A stretch of 19,502 nucleotides of DNA from Gammaproteobacteria bacterium UBA3532 (GTDB lineage: Bacteria > Pseudomonadota > Gammaproteobacteria > Enterobacterales > UBA3532). The DNA lies in contig DFOV01000444.1 in NCBI GenBank assembly GCA_002376965.1, forward strand, positions 1 through 19,502, read 5' to 3'. Positions 7,698-16,273 of the stretch are shown in pieces (position 1 is the first letter of the stretch; the number at the start of each line of letters is the position of its first letter). The notes beneath the pieces are model-generated. The model saw nothing but the letters and a program-made list of their open reading frames with translations. It was not told where the DNA came from and did not search any database. The position numbers and the translations under genes were made by a program.

Positions 7698-7735
7698 CCA
7701 CGCCCAACGCTACTTTGAGCATATGACAAAAAGCT

Positions 7736-9160
7736 ATGACACCGCAGCACTATATCGATTTTATTACGCCATTCTTGCCTAAGGATACTAGCATAGACCA
7801 GCTGATCGCGATTAACCGGCAGCCGCTGCGAAAAAGTATTCGCATTAATACCTTAAAAACCGATATAGACAGCTGTGTCGAGACGCTTCGCGCTCAGGGA
7901 TATCAGCTGACACCTATTCCTTGGTGTAGCAATGGATTTTGGATTGACGAAAGTCAGTGCCATCATAGTACAGCGCTTGGCAACACCGCCGAACATTTAC
8001 AGGGCAAAATATACATTCAGGAAGCCAGCTCGATGCTCCCCGTTGAGGCGCTGCTGTATAACAACGAGGTGCCTCATTTGGCGATGGATATGGCTGCCGC
8101 GCCAGGCTCAAAAACAACGCAATTGGCTGCCGCAATGAACAACCAAGGCTTGTTACTTGCCAACGAATATTCAGCTTCGCGCATTAAGGGGCTGTTTTCC
8201 AATATTCAGCGCTGCGGCAATATCAACGTTGTACTCAGCCACTTTGCTGGCCAACAACTTGGCAAACCGCTTGAAGGCACATTTGATGCGGTGTTACTGG
8301 ATGCGCCATGCAGCGGCGAAGGAACGGTCAGAAAAGATCCTGATGCATTCGCTAACTGGTCGGAATCCAGCGTTCATGCTATTGCTGATATGCAAAAGGA
8401 GCTGATCACCGCCGCTTTTCAAGCACTAAAACAAAATGGCACACTGATTTACTCGACATGCACCCTAAACCCCATTGAAAACCAATCGGTATGCCAGCAT
8501 CTACTCGACACCTTTGGCGATGAGGTCATAACGGAGTCGTTAACCAACTTGTTTCCCGGAGCAAATAAAGCAGCAACCTCTGAAGGCTATCTACATGTGT
8601 GGCCTCATTATTACGATAGTGAAGGCTTCTTCATCGCCCGATTTAAAAAGCAAGTGGCTACTACAGCAGCTAAACCCCACCCAATGCTACTGGCCAAGTT
8701 TCCATTTTCACCACTAGCAAAGAAGACGGCTGCTTCGTTCATTGGTGATGTAAAAAGCCGCCTTGGCATTGACCTCAGTGAACACCAACAGCAACTGTGG
8801 TCGCGCAAAGACGAACTATGGTATTTTCCTCAATCTATCGACGCATTAATCGGTAAAGTGAAAATGGATCGCCTCGGCATAAAGCTGGCCAATGAGCATC
8901 GAACAGGCTGGCGTTTTTGCCATGAGCTGGCGGTACACTTCGGTACAGACGCAACGAACACCTACTGCCTAGATCACGAACAGGCGAGTCATTACCTACA
9001 AGGAAAAGATCTGACCGATATAGAGTTGCCCCACAATGCCAAAGAATGGATTGTGGACTACCAGGATTCACCTTTAGGGTTGGCTAAGTCGGTTAACAAG
9101 AAGTTAAAAAATCAGTTGCCGCGCGAGCTTGTGCGCGACAACGCTTATATCAGCCACTAG
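7736..9160 (+). CDS. rsmF: 16S rRNA (cytosine-1407-C5) methyltransferase RsmF
   Basis: Protein of 474 residues that follows E. coli RsmF (YebU, 479 residues) end to end, including PIPWC near 60-64, IQEASSMLPV (94-103), the AdoMet motif AAAPGSKTTQ (120-129), LLDAPCSGEG (187-196) with C192, and STCTLNPIEN (240-249) with the nucleophilic C242. The C-terminal PUA-like part ends in LKNQLPRELVRD, as in the E. coli protein. It methylates C1407 of 16S rRNA in the assembled small subunit using S-adenosylmethionine. The ATG at 7736 lacks a clear ribosome-binding site, but no other start fits the conserved N-terminus. lpxL follows after 19 bp, so the two are probably co-transcribed. Confidence 0.95.
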   Translation: MTPQHYIDFITPFLPKDTSIDQLIAINRQPLRKSIRINTLKTDIDSCVETLRAQGYQLTPIPWCSNGFWIDESQCHHSTALGNTAEHLQGKIYIQEASSMLPVEALLYNNEVPHLAMDMAAAPGSKTTQLAAAMNNQGLLLANEYSASRIKGLFSNIQRCGNINVVLSHFAGQQLGKPLEGTFDAVLLDAPCSGEGTVRKDPDAFANWSESSVHAIADMQKELITAAFQALKQNGTLIYSTCTLNPIENQSVCQHLLDTFGDEVITESLTNLFPGANKAATSEGYLHVWPHYYDSEGFFIARFKKQVATTAAKPHPMLLAKFPFSPLAKKTAASFIGDVKSRLGIDLSEHQQQLWSRKDELWYFPQSIDALIGKVKMDRLGIKLANEHRTGWRFCHELAVHFGTDATNTYCLDHEQASHYLQGKDLTDIELPHNAKEWIVDYQDSPLGLAKSVNKKLKNQLPRELVRDNAYISH

Positions 9161-9179
9161 GTCTACCGGAGTTTATTGC

Positions 9180-10109
9180 ATGCCTAAAAAGCAAAAACCG
9201 CCAGTCACCACACTCTGGGCATTAGCGCTACCTAAATACTGGTTGTTGAGCCTTGGGCTTGCGGTAATTTGGCTACTCTCCTTACTGCCTTATCCCATCA
9301 TTTGCCGCATCACCAGAGGTATAGGCTGGCTAACCTATTACGCAGTGCCTAGACGCCGCAAGATCATTCAGAAAAATATCGCATTATGTTTTCCACAGTT
9401 ACCGACGGCAGAGCAACACAATATGGTCAAGCGGATCCATCGCGCAACAGGACAAACACTGGCCGATATGGCGGCATCCTGGTGGTTTTCTGATAGACGT
9501 TTTAATCGCCTGTTTCAAATTAAGGGGCTGGAAAATCTCGACAATGCTCTGGAACAAGGGCATGGCGCGATTTTATGTAGCGCGCATATGATGTGCCTGG
9601 AGCCAGCGGGACGCTATCTGGCTCAATTCCGTCGTTCGTATTTTATGTATCGCCCTCATGGCAATCCGGCATTTGACTATGTGCAAAGATTGCGCCGTGA
9701 TCACTACACAGCAGGCACCATCCATCGCAGTGACATTCGCACCTGTATACGCGTATTAAGAGGCGGGAATTCGATATGGTATGCTCCCGATCAGGACTAT
9801 GGCCGTAAGGTCAGCACCTTTGCGCCGCTGTTTGGCGTGCAAGCCGCCAGTATCACGGCCACTGGTAAACTCGCCAAACTGAGTAAATCTCCCATCGTCC
9901 CCTTTCTTTTCTATCGCAGGCCAAACGATCAGGGCTATCAAATAGAGCTTTGGGAAGCGCTTGAGAACTTCCCAACTGGCGATGAAGTAGCAGATGCCAC
10001 GCGGATCAATCAGCTGATAGAAGCTATGATCATGACGGCTCCTGAGCAATACCTTTGGGCACACCGGCGTTTCAAGACCCGTCCGCCAGGTGAAGCCAAG
10101 TTTTACTAG
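9180..10109 (+). CDS. lpxL: Lipid A biosynthesis lauroyl-type acyltransferase (LpxL family)
   Basis: Protein of 309 residues, the family's normal length. A hydrophobic segment near 20-38 anchors it to the inner membrane. The HX4E catalytic motif is H136-MMCL-E141. MYRPHGNP (156-163), IWYAPDQDYG (199-208) and the end QYLWAHRRFKTRPPG match E. coli LpxL closely. It transfers an acyl chain from acyl-ACP to the Kdo2-lipid IVA precursor; chain length and position cannot be fixed, so LpxM- or LpxP-like specificity is possible. I chose the ATG at 9180 because GGAG lies nine bases upstream; a longer frame beginning at 9129 would overlap rsmF. Confidence 0.9.
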   Translation: MPKKQKPPVTTLWALALPKYWLLSLGLAVIWLLSLLPYPIICRITRGIGWLTYYAVPRRRKIIQKNIALCFPQLPTAEQHNMVKRIHRATGQTLADMAASWWFSDRRFNRLFQIKGLENLDNALEQGHGAILCSAHMMCLEPAGRYLAQFRRSYFMYRPHGNPAFDYVQRLRRDHYTAGTIHRSDIRTCIRVLRGGNSIWYAPDQDYGRKVSTFAPLFGVQAASITATGKLAKLSKSPIVPFLFYRRPNDQGYQIELWEALENFPTGDEVADATRINQLIEAMIMTAPEQYLWAHRRFKTRPPGEAKFY

Positions 10110-10185
10110 AACTGGCTTTCGATGGGCAATTGGCTTATCTTAAATAAAAGATCCAATAACAATGACAACATAAAAATTGTACCTT

Positions 10186-11382
10186 ATGAAACCGATTCTA
10201 TGGCTAGTACCTTTTCTCATTTTTGCTTTTCCATCCGCACATGGAAAGATTTATAAATGCACCAACGCAAAAGGAAAAATCGAATACACCGACTCGCCTT
10301 GCGCCAATGAGCTACATCAGCAAACCTATGACAATGCCCGAGAAGCCATATTTGATGAAAAAAAGTCAACGCCAGTCACAGCCAGCGCTTTACGCAGCGA
10401 CGATATAACACTAGACGCATTTATTGAAGCGGTAAAAAAGCAGGCCTTCAATGACGTGCGCTTTATGCTCAGCAAAAATTCAGGTCTTGTCGTTGCTCAA
10501 GATAAAAATGGGCTGACACCTTTGCATCATGCAGCCAAGCACGCACTATTAGAGATGACCCGTTTGCTGATTAAAAATGGAGCCGTTGTTGATGCTATTA
10601 CCCATGCTGGCCGCACTCCGCTAATGCTTGTAACGATGAATGGTGAAAACCAGAAAGAAGAGATGTACCACAAAGCGGCTGAAGTCGCCGATTACCTTAT
10701 TGAACAAGGTGCCAATATCCGTGCGGTTGATAACAATGGCCAACCTGTACTTTATTATACGGCTTTCTACGGCAACTCTCTCGTTTTAGAGAAATTAATC
10801 GCCAAAGGCGTTACGGCATCTACACCATTAAAGAAAAGTACCGCACTGCACGTCGCCGCTTGGACAGGGCATATCAATGTTATGGAGCTTCTTATTGAAA
10901 ACGGTGCCAACGTTAATAAATCAGATGCGAATGGCCAGTCGCCCATCTACGGCGCCGCTTGGACCAACAAACTAGACGTTGCCAAGTTTCTCTACAATAA
11001 AGGTGCAAAACTACGTAAATGGGGAATCACACCACTACACGTCGCAGCCAAACACGGTCATAAAGAAGTTTCCGAATTTTTCATACAAGAAGGCATCAAA
11101 GTCAATGCCATGGCGGAAAATGGAGGCCCTATTCACCAAGCCGCCTGGACTGGTAAAGCCGATTACATTCACTGGCTGATTGGAAAAGGGGCCGACGTCA
11201 ACTTGCAGGACGAGCGCGGCAACACAGCGCTCCATACAGCGGCATCGTGGAACCAGGCCAAAGTCATCCGTATCCTGCTAAATATGCGAGCCAATAAAGG
11301 CCTAAAAAATGAGCAAGGACAAACCGCACTAGATATTGCGAAACTAAGACAATATAAAGATATTGTAGCTATTTTGAAGTAA
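10186..11382 (+). CDS. Secreted DUF4124-like/ankyrin-repeat protein
   Basis: Protein of 398 residues from the ATG at 10186; a TTG at 10177 in the same frame is less likely. Residues 1-20 form a signal peptide ending in SAHG. Residues 21-39 (KIYKC...EYTDSPC) match the DUF4124 type found at the start of many proteobacterial envelope proteins. After a linker, about nine ankyrin repeats run from about 85 to the end, recognisable by TPLHHAAKH, TALHVAAWTG, TPLHVAAKHG, PIHQAAWTG and TALHTAASW; one repeat has an insertion near 150-165. Ankyrin repeats bind proteins, so I infer a periplasmic or exported binding protein. No enzyme domain is visible. It stands alone between lpxL and the tRNA gene, and the 76 bp before it show no clear promoter. 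The target is unknown. Confidence 0.85.
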   Translation: MKPILWLVPFLIFAFPSAHGKIYKCTNAKGKIEYTDSPCANELHQQTYDNAREAIFDEKKSTPVTASALRSDDITLDAFIEAVKKQAFNDVRFMLSKNSGLVVAQDKNGLTPLHHAAKHALLEMTRLLIKNGAVVDAITHAGRTPLMLVTMNGENQKEEMYHKAAEVADYLIEQGANIRAVDNNGQPVLYYTAFYGNSLVLEKLIAKGVTASTPLKKSTALHVAAWTGHINVMELLIENGANVNKSDANGQSPIYGAAWTNKLDVAKFLYNKGAKLRKWGITPLHVAAKHGHKEVSEFFIQEGIKVNAMAENGGPIHQAAWTGKADYIHWLIGKGADVNLQDERGNTALHTAASWNQAKVIRILLNMRANKGLKNEQGQTALDIAKLRQYKDIVAILK

Positions 11383-11407
11383 TGCTTCGCTTAAATAATA
11401 GAGCTGC

Positions 11408-11430
11408 TTTTCTGGCACCCTGCCGGAAAA
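11408..11430 (+). terminator. Possible hairpin terminator after the ankyrin gene
   Basis: TTTTCTGGCA and TGCCGGAAAA form a ten-pair stem (one U-G pair) with a three-base loop in plus-strand RNA, 25 bp after the ankyrin stop. On the minus strand the same stem has a C-A mismatch. No real T-run follows on either strand, so termination is uncertain. It could also lie downstream of the tRNA transcript. Confidence 0.35.
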
Positions 11431-11496
11431 TATTAATATAGATACGACGGTCAAGCGCTCAATAGAGTGCCTGTGTACGAGGACTAAAACATGAAA

Positions 11497-11573
11497 TGGT
11501 GGCCCCACTAGGACTTGAACCTAGGACCTACCGATTATGAGTCGGGCGCTCTAACCAGCTGAGCTATAGGGCC
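11497..11573 (-). tRNA. tRNA-Ile2 (CAU anticodon, decodes AUA after lysidine modification)
   Basis: A complete 77-base cloverleaf with encoded CCA. The acceptor stem GGCCCTA pairs with TGGGGCC, the T arm is CTAGG/CCTAG, and the anticodon loop is CTCATAA with the CAT anticodon at 11537-11539. The CAT anticodon alone also fits initiator or elongator tRNA-Met. However, the C4-G69 and C5-G68 pairs, the CGA/TCG anticodon-stem pairs next to the loop and the overall match to E. coli tRNA-Ile2 point to the isoleucine tRNA whose C34 is changed to lysidine by TilS. The outermost anticodon-stem pair is C-U, a mismatch. It follows rpoD on the same strand, 69 bp beyond its stop. Confidence 0.93.
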
Positions 11574-11594
11574 ATTTAGGGAAAATGCTTAATG

Positions 11595-11624
11595 AAAGCG
11601 GCGGGAATTATACACCGCCGCTTT
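11595..11624 (-). promoter_or_regulatory. Inverted repeat with the probable tRNA -10 box in its loop
   Basis: AAAGCGGCGG and CCGCCGCTTT are perfect ten-base arms around a ten-base spacer. On the minus strand the spacer holds TATAAT (11607-11612), followed by a GC-rich discriminator of the kind seen at stringently controlled stable-RNA promoters. Transcription would start near 11600, about 27 bases before the tRNA. The -35 region is poor (TTTTAT at 17 bases). The same hairpin lies 19 bp after the rpoD stop and may slow or end rpoD transcription, though no T-run follows. Confidence 0.5.
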
Positions 11625-11642
11625 TGAAAATAAAACCGATTT

Positions 11643-13514
11643 TTAGAATGAACTGTCTTCCAAATCGTTTTCTAAAAAGCTTTTCAGCTTCTCAGAGCGC
11701 GATGGATGACGCAGCTTACGCAGTGCCTTGGCTTCAATCTGACGAATACGCTCACGTGTGACATCAAACTGCTTACCAACCTCTTCTAGCGTATGGTCAG
11801 TATTCATATCGATGCCAAAGCGCATTCGTAGCACCTTAGCTTCACGAGCCGTTAGGCTGTTAAGCACTTCGCGTGTAGTACCAGACAACGCGCCTGAAGT
11901 CGCAGAGTCGATGGGCGACTCGCTATTGCCATCCTCTATAAAATCACCTAAGTGCGAGTCTTCATCGTCACCTATGGGCGTTTCCATTGAAATCGGCTCT
12001 TTGGCAATTTTCAATACTTTACGGATCTTATCTTCCGGCATTTCCATCTTTTCAGCCAGCTCTTCAGGAGTCGGTTCTCGTCCCATTTCTTGAAGCATCT
12101 GACGCGAAATACGGTTAAGTTTGTTGATCGTTTCAATCATATGCACCGGAATTCGGATTGTACGCGCTTGATCAGCGATAGAGCGAGTGATCGCCTGCCG
12201 AATCCACCACGTGGCGTAAGTCGAGAACTTGTAGCCTCGTCTATATTCAAACTTGTCGACAGCCTTCATTAAGCCAATGTTTCCTTCTTGGATTAAATCA
12301 AGGAACTGCAATCCGCGGTTGGTGTATTTCTTGGCAATAGAAATAACCAAGCGCAGGTTAGCCTCAACCATTTCTTTCTTGGCACGGCGAGCCTTGGCTT
12401 CGCCAATTGACATGTGGCGAACCAGATCTTTAATATGCGGAATATCGGTAGCACAGTCATGCTCTACCGTAACCATCTTGCGCTGAGCACGAACAATATC
12501 CTGTTCCAAGGAAGCCAGTCTACTGCCATAGTCGGGTGAAGTTTCGAGTAACGATTGAACCCAATCCATATTCGTTTCATTGCCAGGGAATTTACGAATA
12601 AATTCACGACGAGGCATTTTGGCCCGTTCGACACATAGTTTGGTTATCAACCGTTCCTGGGTACGAATACGATCATGCAAAGCACGCACACGCTTAACCA
12701 AGCGGTCAAATTGACGTGGCGTCAGCTTGAATTGAACAAATATTTCCGCCAGATCCTCACAAAGCTGCCGTGTTTCATCGGCTTGAAGTCCCTTTTCTTC
12801 TGCTGAGGCTAGAACTTGTTCATACTTAGTCCGTAGCTCACCAAAGCGAATGCGGGCTTCTTCTGGATCAGGGCCATTGTCGGTTTCGTCGTCGTCATCA
12901 GAATCGGAGTCGCGCTCATTGTCATCTTCATCAATGTCATTATCGGAAATATCGCTTTCATTTAACTGCGAACCGATATTTGTACCCATCAGTTCCTGCT
13001 CATCCTCATTGGGATCAGCAAAACGTGTCACAAGATCACTCAATCGAAGGGTCTCGGCCTCGACTTTATCGAACTGCTCTAGAACATAGGCAATGGCATA
13101 GGGAAAATGAGATACTGCGCCAAGTACTCCGCGGATGCCTTCCTCGATGCGTCGAGCGATATCAATTTCACCCTCTCGGGTAAGCAGTTCAACCGTTCCC
13201 ATTTCACGCATGTACATACGCACGGGATCAGTGGTTCGCCCAATTTCGTTTTCTACTGACGCAAGCGCTGCTGCCGCGGCTTCTGCCGCTTCTTCATCAG
13301 CTGCCACCTGACTCATCAGCAGACTGTCGTCGTCGGGAGCGGTCTCACATACAGCGATTCCCATGTCGCCAATCATGCGTATGATATCTTCAACCTGTTC
13401 AGGGTCTGCTATATCTGGGGGCAAGTGGTCGTTGACCTCGGAATAGGTTAAATATCCTTGCTCTTTACCACGTTGTATGAGAAGTTTGAGTCTAGATTGC
13501 TTACTGGGCTCCAT
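11643..13514 (-). CDS. rpoD: RNA polymerase primary sigma factor RpoD (sigma-70)
   Basis: Protein of 623 residues, close to E. coli RpoD (613). Region 1.1 covers about 1-80. Region 1.2 starts at [17 protein letters not shown] (90-106). The non-conserved region is strongly acidic at 187-219. Regions 2.1-2.4 run about 380-450 and include the -10-reading helix [17 protein letters not shown] (433-449). Region 4.2, with the helix-turn-helix that reads the -35, is about 574-607. The C-terminus is some ten residues longer than in E. coli, ending in [12 protein letters not shown] lies about six bases before the ATG. It is the last protein gene of the rpsU-yqeY-dnaG-rpoD cluster and follows dnaG after 93 bp. 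It recruits core polymerase to housekeeping promoters. Confidence 0.98.
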   Translation of the reverse strand: MEPSKQSRLKLLIQRGKEQGYLTYSEVNDHLPPDIADPEQVEDIIRMIGDMGIAVCETAPDDDSLLMSQVAADEEAAEAAAAALASVENEIGRTTDPVRMYMREMGTVELLTREGEIDIARRIEEGIRGVLGAVSHFPYAIAYVLEQFDKVEAETLRLSDLVTRFADPNEDEQELMGTNIGSQLNESDISDNDIDEDDNERDSDSDDDDETDNGPDPEEARIRFGELRTKYEQVLASAEEKGLQADETRQLCEDLAEIFVQFKLTPRQFDRLVKRVRALHDRIRTQERLITKLCVERAKMPRREFIRKFPGNETNMDWVQSLLETSPDYGSRLASLEQDIVRAQRKMVTVEHDCATDIPHIKDLVRHMSIGEAKARRAKKEMVEANLRLVISIAKKYTNRGLQFLDLIQEGNIGLMKAVDKFEYRRGYKFSTYATWWIRQAITRSIADQARTIRIPVHMIETINKLNRISRQMLQEMGREPTPEELAEKMEMPEDKIRKVLKIAKEPISMETPIGDDEDSHLGDFIEDGNSESPIDSATSGALSGTTREVLNSLTAREAKVLRMRFGIDMNTDHTLEEVGKQFDVTRERIRQIEAKALRKLRHPSRSEKLKSFLENDLEDSSF

Positions 13515-13565
13515 TAAGCTCCACCCGTTGAAAATTAGTTAGTAAAAATAAGACATAACCAACAA

Positions 13566-13574
13566 AGTATATCA
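13566..13574 (-). promoter_or_regulatory. Candidate extended -10 promoter for rpoD
   Basis: TGATATACT on the minus strand fits TGnTATAAT at all but one base. It lies between dnaG and rpoD, with an expected leader of about 45 bases. No good -35 is seen, which an extended -10 can tolerate. It would let rpoD be transcribed apart from dnaG. Confidence 0.4.
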
Positions 13575-13607
13575 GCTGAGTAGCTATGTCGCTAATGCAA
13601 TATGGGA

Positions 13608-15338
13608 TTATTCTGCCTGCGCCACCAGCAGCTGACGATAACGACTTTTCTCGTCATCTGTTAACGCCCTGGTTGCGGCCACAGCATTCAGTTGTTCTAT
13701 CTCTTTTTTGGCACCATCTTTTATTAAGCGTCTCACCGCATCGCGAAATTCCGCCTCAATTCCCTCTTCTGGAACAAGGTGCTCCCATAATGCCAGTCTT
13801 TCAATGGTCGCCCTGTCAGCGTGTTCTCGCCAATGTTCAAGCAACTGTCCAGCATTGAGGTGGGGGTGCGTGGCAAGAATTTCAAGTAGGTGCTTTAATA
13901 TTTCCGCGCCAGGGCCTGCATACGTATTCAGCCCTGCGACCTCTGGAACCGCATTATATAGCGGTGGATATTGCAACAATAGCGCTATCACCAACCGAAC
14001 CGGCGTCACTTGCTGGGCTTTTTTCTGTTGCGGGCGTTTTGGTACTGGTCGGCGCTCTCCCACGGCAGTATCAGGATCGACCAATGACTTATCAATACCT
14101 GTAACCCGCACAATTTCCGCCACAAGCAATGGGCGGAAAATACCTTTGGGTATTTTCGCTAACAATGGTTGAAGCAAGTGAATGAAGCGTGAACGTCCAT
14201 CAACAGTCGCAACATCTGTTTGCTTTTTTAGCTCGTCTATAAGATAGGTTGAAAGGCTAGGAGAATTAAACAGCACCTGTTCAAAAGCATCTTTACCGAA
14301 CGCTTTAATGTAAGAATCGGGATCATGACCATCAGGTAAAAAGCAGAAATAAAGAGCATGCTTGCCTTCCAGTGTTGGAAGCGCTGTCTCTAATGCCTTC
14401 CAAGCGGCGGCTCTTCCGGCCCTATCGCCATCAAAGCAGAAATACAGATTTTCAGTCACTCTGGCTAACTGCGCGATATGCTCCTGTGACGTTGCAGTCC
14501 CCAGAGTAGCGACGGCATTGGTAACCCCATATTGTGCTAAGGCGACCACATCCATATAGCCTTCAACAATAACCACATGCGCTAGATGGCGATGCTGCTT
14601 TCGAGCTTGATAGAGTCCATATAGCTCTCGCCCCTTATGGAATATATCCGTTTCTGGAGAATTGAGGTATTTTGGCTGCTCATCGCCAAGAACACGCCCG
14701 CCAAAACCAATCACCCGTCCACGTTTATCCCTAATTGGAAACATGAGCCGCTGACGAAAGCGATCATAAACTCGACCACGCTCGTTTTCAGCCAACATAC
14801 CGGTTGCGAGCAGCTGCTCTTTATCTTTGAATTTCTCGAGCAGCGTATTGAAACCATCAGGGGCATAGCCAAGCTCAAACTGACGAGCAATGTCTCCAGT
14901 TAAGCCTCTTTGTTTCATATATACGATGGCTTTATTGCCATCCTCGTTTTGCTTGAGTTGCTGGCGATAAAATTGGGCCACCTGTTCAAGTAAGTGGTAT
15001 TGATCGCGTGAGCGTGACAGGTCTTTTGAATCACCACTATCCCTGGGGACAGAAAGCCCATGCATGTTTGCCAGCTCTTCAATGGCGGCGACGAACTCTA
15101 GGCGCTCAAACTCCATGAGGAAAGTTATTGCATTGCCATTCATGCCGCAGCCAAAGCAATGAAAGAATTGCTTTTGACCACTGACAGAGAATGACGGGGT
15201 CTTTTCGCTATGAAATGGGCAGCAAGCCGAGTAGTTTCTTCCGCTTTTCTTTAACGGAACATGGCTATCAATTAGTTCAACAATATCGGTTCGCGCCAAC
15301 AAGTCATCAATAAATGCCTGTGGTATTCTTCCCGCCAT
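13608..15338 (-). CDS. dnaG: DNA primase DnaG
   Basis: Protein of 576 residues from the ATG at 15338; an in-frame TTG at 15362 would overlap the upstream terminator region and is not needed. The CHC2 zinc finger is C40, H43, C61, C64. The Toprim catalytic core has GFGGR (211-215), EGYMD (259-263) and FDGDRAG (302-308). The C-terminal helicase-binding domain follows a variable, basic linker near 423-440. It makes the RNA primers for Okazaki fragments and works with the DnaB helicase at the fork. It is separated from yqeY by an intrinsic terminator, so its level probably depends on read-through or on an unseen promoter. Confidence 0.98.
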   Translation of the reverse strand: MAGRIPQAFIDDLLARTDIVELIDSHVPLKKSGRNYSACCPFHSEKTPSFSVSGQKQFFHCFGCGMNGNAITFLMEFERLEFVAAIEELANMHGLSVPRDSGDSKDLSRSRDQYHLLEQVAQFYRQQLKQNEDGNKAIVYMKQRGLTGDIARQFELGYAPDGFNTLLEKFKDKEQLLATGMLAENERGRVYDRFRQRLMFPIRDKRGRVIGFGGRVLGDEQPKYLNSPETDIFHKGRELYGLYQARKQHRHLAHVVIVEGYMDVVALAQYGVTNAVATLGTATSQEHIAQLARVTENLYFCFDGDRAGRAAAWKALETALPTLEGKHALYFCFLPDGHDPDSYIKAFGKDAFEQVLFNSPSLSTYLIDELKKQTDVATVDGRSRFIHLLQPLLAKIPKGIFRPLLVAEIVRVTGIDKSLVDPDTAVGERRPVPKRPQQKKAQQVTPVRLVIALLLQYPPLYNAVPEVAGLNTYAGPGAEILKHLLEILATHPHLNAGQLLEHWREHADRATIERLALWEHLVPEEGIEAEFRDAVRRLIKDGAKKEIEQLNAVAATRALTDDEKSRYRQLLVAQAE

Positions 15339-15364
15339 GCAACCTGAACCCCTTATATTCAAAC

Positions 15365-15402
15365 GAAAAAAGCAGCCCTATCGAGAAGATAGTGCTGCTT
15401 TT
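15365..15402 (-). terminator. Intrinsic terminator between yqeY and dnaG
   Basis: The minus-strand RNA forms a stem of nine outer pairs (AAAAGCAGC with GCTGCTTTT) and five inner pairs (CTATC with GATAG), with one mismatch between them and a five-base loop. Six T follow directly. It begins 20 bp after the yqeY stop and ends about 27 bp before the dnaG start. In E. coli an internal terminator between rpsU and dnaG sets low primase output; this one, placed after yqeY, probably does the same. Confidence 0.85.
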
Positions 15403-15422
15403 CTGCCTGAGGTGACTCTGCC

Positions 15423-15869
15423 TTAGTTTAGCTTTGCTTTTACCAAGCTGCTAATTTTACCCGGATCGGCTCGACCTTGAATCTGGGGCTTAAGAATCGC
15501 CATCACTTTGCCCATATCACGCATGGACTCCGCTTGAACTTCCTCTACAGCAGCGTTAACTAATGCATCTATTTCAGCATCCGTCAGAGGCTGTGGCATG
15601 TATGCCTGTAATACATCGGCTTCGGAAAGCTCTTTACTGGCTAACTCTTCTCGACCCGCATCTTTGAACTGGGCCGCCGCATCTTGACGTTGTTTAATCA
15701 ACTTGGTCAACGTAGCAATGACGATCTCATCGGTGATTTCTATTCTATCATCGACTTCACGCTGTTTGAGTGCAGCCAGTGCCATTCTTATTGTCGCTAA
15801 ACGCTCTTTTTCTTTAGCGCGCATAGCCGACTTCATGTCTTGTTTTAGTTGCTCATTTAGCAAAGACAT
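15423..15869 (-). CDS. yqeY: GatB/YqeY-domain protein
   Basis: Protein of 148 residues, the usual length. It is helical and charged, with the family's conserved MRDMGKVMAILKPQIQGRAD stretch near 116-135. The domain is shared with the C-terminal tRNA-binding part of GatB, the amidotransferase subunit, but the stand-alone protein's function is not established. It lies 27 bp after rpsU and before dnaG, an order I recall from Pseudomonas-type genomes. It probably rides on the rpsU transcript. The ribosome-binding site is weak (GGA about eight bases before the ATG). Confidence 0.93.
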   Translation of the reverse strand: MSLLNEQLKQDMKSAMRAKEKERLATIRMALAALKQREVDDRIEITDEIVIATLTKLIKQRQDAAAQFKDAGREELASKELSEADVLQAYMPQPLTDAEIDALVNAAVEEVQAESMRDMGKVMAILKPQIQGRADPGKISSLVKAKLN

Positions 15870-15896
15870 AATATATCCAATAAAAAACGGAGAAAA

Positions 15897-16112
15897 TTAG
15901 TACAAGCGAATACGACGAGCTTGCTCGCGGTTTACCTTTTTCAAGTGACGCTTAACAGCCGCTGCACGTTTGCGTTTGCGAACTGAAGTTGGCTTTTCAT
16001 AGAACTCACGACGACGAACTTCTGCTAGCACTCCAGCTTTTTCACATGAACGCTTAAAACGACGTAATGCTACGTCAAACGGCTCGTTATCTTTAACTCG
16101 TACACTTGGCAT
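15897..16112 (-). CDS. rpsU: 30S ribosomal protein S21
   Basis: Protein of 71 residues, the same length as E. coli S21 and nearly identical through [19 protein letters not shown] and [15 protein letters not shown]. It is strongly basic at the C-terminus. AGAGGTGA lies about seven bases before the ATG. It helps the 30S subunit with initiation near the anti-Shine-Dalgarno site. It heads the rpsU-yqeY-dnaG-rpoD cluster and is divergent from tsaD. Confidence 0.98.
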   Translation of the reverse strand: MPSVRVKDNEPFDVALRRFKRSCEKAGVLAEVRRREFYEKPTSVRKRKRAAAVKRHLKKVNREQARRIRLY

Positions 16113-16164
16113 TAAATCACCTCTGAAAAAATTATAGAATATGACACTAATCTAAGGGTGGCAA

Positions 16165-16193
16165 ATTCTAATCAGAATCGCCACAAAAAGCAA
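16165..16193 (-). promoter_or_regulatory. Candidate rpsU promoter
   Basis: TTGCTT (16188-16193) and TAGAAT (16165-16170) on the minus strand are 17 bases apart, with a leader of about 45-50 bases to rpsU. A perfect TATAAT closer to the gene (near 16131-16136) has no matching -35. Confidence 0.4.
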
Positions 16194-16240
16194 AGCATAG
16201 TTTCGAGTTTTTACTTAATTCTGGCGAATTTTTAGTGTAC

Positions 16241-16270
16241 ATTACCGACCTCGCTTAAGCCTTCGGTAAT
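16241..16270. repeat. Perfect dyad in front of tsaD
   Basis: ATTACCGA (16241-16248) and TCGGTAAT (16263-16270) are perfect inverted copies around a 14-base spacer that itself contains the palindrome GCTTAAGC (16253-16260). The right arm ends three bases before the tsaD ATG, where a ribosome-binding site would lie. It could be an operator or an RNA hairpin that hides the start; no direct evidence separates these. Confidence 0.55.
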
Positions 16271-16273
16271 TTT

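Noticed and set aside
10130..10161. Imperfect inverted repeat (ATTGG...ATCTT / AAGAT CCAAT) between lpxL and the ankyrin gene
   Set aside because: AT-rich, with a three-base bulge and no T-run; not strong enough to call a terminator or operator.
11497..11573. tRNA with CAT anticodon read as tRNA-Met
   Set aside because: C4-G69 and C5-G68, the CGA/TCG pairs of the anticodon stem and the overall match to E. coli tRNA-Ile2 favour Ile2 over elongator Met; the acceptor end is fully paired, so it is not the initiator.
12850..13089. Serine-rich plus-strand reading frame inside rpoD
   Set aside because: It is the complement of the acidic region of RpoD, has no ribosome-binding site and is a shadow of a conserved gene.
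16131..16136. Perfect TATAAT close to rpsU as its promoter
   Set aside because: No -35 at a suitable distance, and transcription would begin only about 12 bases before the ATG, within the ribosome-binding region.
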